The position numbers and the translations under genes were made by a program. A DNA stretch of 5,845 nt from Actinomycetota bacterium (GTDB lineage: Bacteria; Actinomycetota; Actinomycetes; Nanopelagicales; Nanopelagicaceae), in assembly GCA_009705025.1 (NCBI GenBank), contig WLDA01000065.1, forward strand, positions 1-5,845, given 5' to 3'. The notes beneath the pieces were generated by a model. It worked only from the letters and a program-made list of their open reading frames with translations. It ran no database searches and was not told the DNA's origin. Below, in pieces: positions 5,620 through 5,845 of the stretch. Position 1 is the first letter of the stretch; every line of letters begins with the position of its first letter.

Positions 5620-5845
5620 CTACGCCCCAAGATTAGTCATCACATGCTTGATTCGGGTGTAATCCTCGAATCCATATGCTGACAAGTCCTTGCCGTAGCC
5701 CGAACGCTTGAAGCCCCCGTGAGGCATCTCTGCCACAACCGGAATATGTGTGTTGATCCAGACGCAACCAAAGTCGAAGGCCTTGGCCATTCTCATTGCT
5801 CGGCCGTGATCTTTAGTCCAGACACTCGAAGCTAAGCCGTAATCA
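5620..5845 (-). CDS. Aldehyde dehydrogenase, C-terminal end (PatD-like)
   Basis: Only the last 74 residues are in the window; the 5' part lies beyond the right edge. The frame begins at the codon ending at 5844 (Asp-Tyr-Gly) and stops at TAG, 5622-5620. The segment shows the NAD-dependent aldehyde dehydrogenase C-terminus: YGLASSVWTKD, then G-C-V-W-I-N-T-H, then EMPHGGFKRSGYGKDLS and a final YGFEDYTRIKHVM. From memory, the WTKD, WVNTH, EMPHGG, SGYGKD and YGLEDYT pattern closely follows E. coli gamma-aminobutyraldehyde dehydrogenase PatD (YdcW). The likely reaction is 4-aminobutanal to GABA with NAD+, in the cytoplasm, which fits the transporter and amine oxidoreductase downstream. The catalytic Cys and Glu are not visible. 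Its GC at third positions (45 of 74 codons) is clearly above that of the neighbouring potD. The family is certain; the substrate is less so. Confidence 0.88.
   Translation of the reverse strand, partial: DYGLASSVWTKDHGRAMRMAKAFDFGCVWINTHIPVVAEMPHGGFKRSGYGKDLSAYGFEDYTRIKHVMTNLGA

Overview
The window carries a single-strand (minus) gene block for uptake and breakdown of polyamines or related amines. Reading along the minus strand from the right edge, it holds the 3' end of an aldehyde dehydrogenase (C-terminal 74 residues, closest in my recollection to gamma-aminobutyraldehyde dehydrogenases of the PatD type). A complete spermidine/putrescine-type ABC importer follows: lipoprotein PotD, ATPase PotA and permeases PotB and PotC. 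The last gene is an FAD-dependent amine oxidoreductase of the DAO/PuuB type. No convincing gene lies on the plus strand.

The host is most likely a low-GC actinobacterium. PotD has the Tat-plus-lipobox leader and the sequence style of actinobacterial polyamine-binding proteins, and the gene order is one I associate with actinobacterial polyamine loci. The base composition, however, is only in the mid-40s percent GC by spot counts. Freshwater acI-type lineages (Nanopelagicales) combine these traits, but that assignment is inference, not proof.

The transporter genes are packed tightly. PotD's stop abuts PotA's GTG start, and PotA/PotB and PotB/PotC each overlap by 4 bases (ATGA). Together they should form one transcript with coupled translation. 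A 47-base gap with a strong Shine-Dalgarno separates the dehydrogenase from potD. The only sizeable gap is the 130 bases between potC and the oxidoreductase (1434-1563).

The proposed chain is import by PotABCD, oxidative deamination of the amine by the flavoenzyme to an aminoaldehyde, and oxidation of that aldehyde by the dehydrogenase to GABA or a related amino acid. No glutamylputrescine synthetase, aminotransferase or regulator is inside the window.

The most unusual part is the 130-base gap. It contains a two-part stem-loop followed by two copies of a similar GGGGU...UCCGG-loop-CCGGR module. The second copy lies almost against the oxidoreductase start codon and covers its only plausible ribosome-binding bases. 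Its proximal 70 bases are about 64% GC by hand count, well above the surroundings. I match it to no riboswitch I know; it is a candidate structured leader or a tandem operator.
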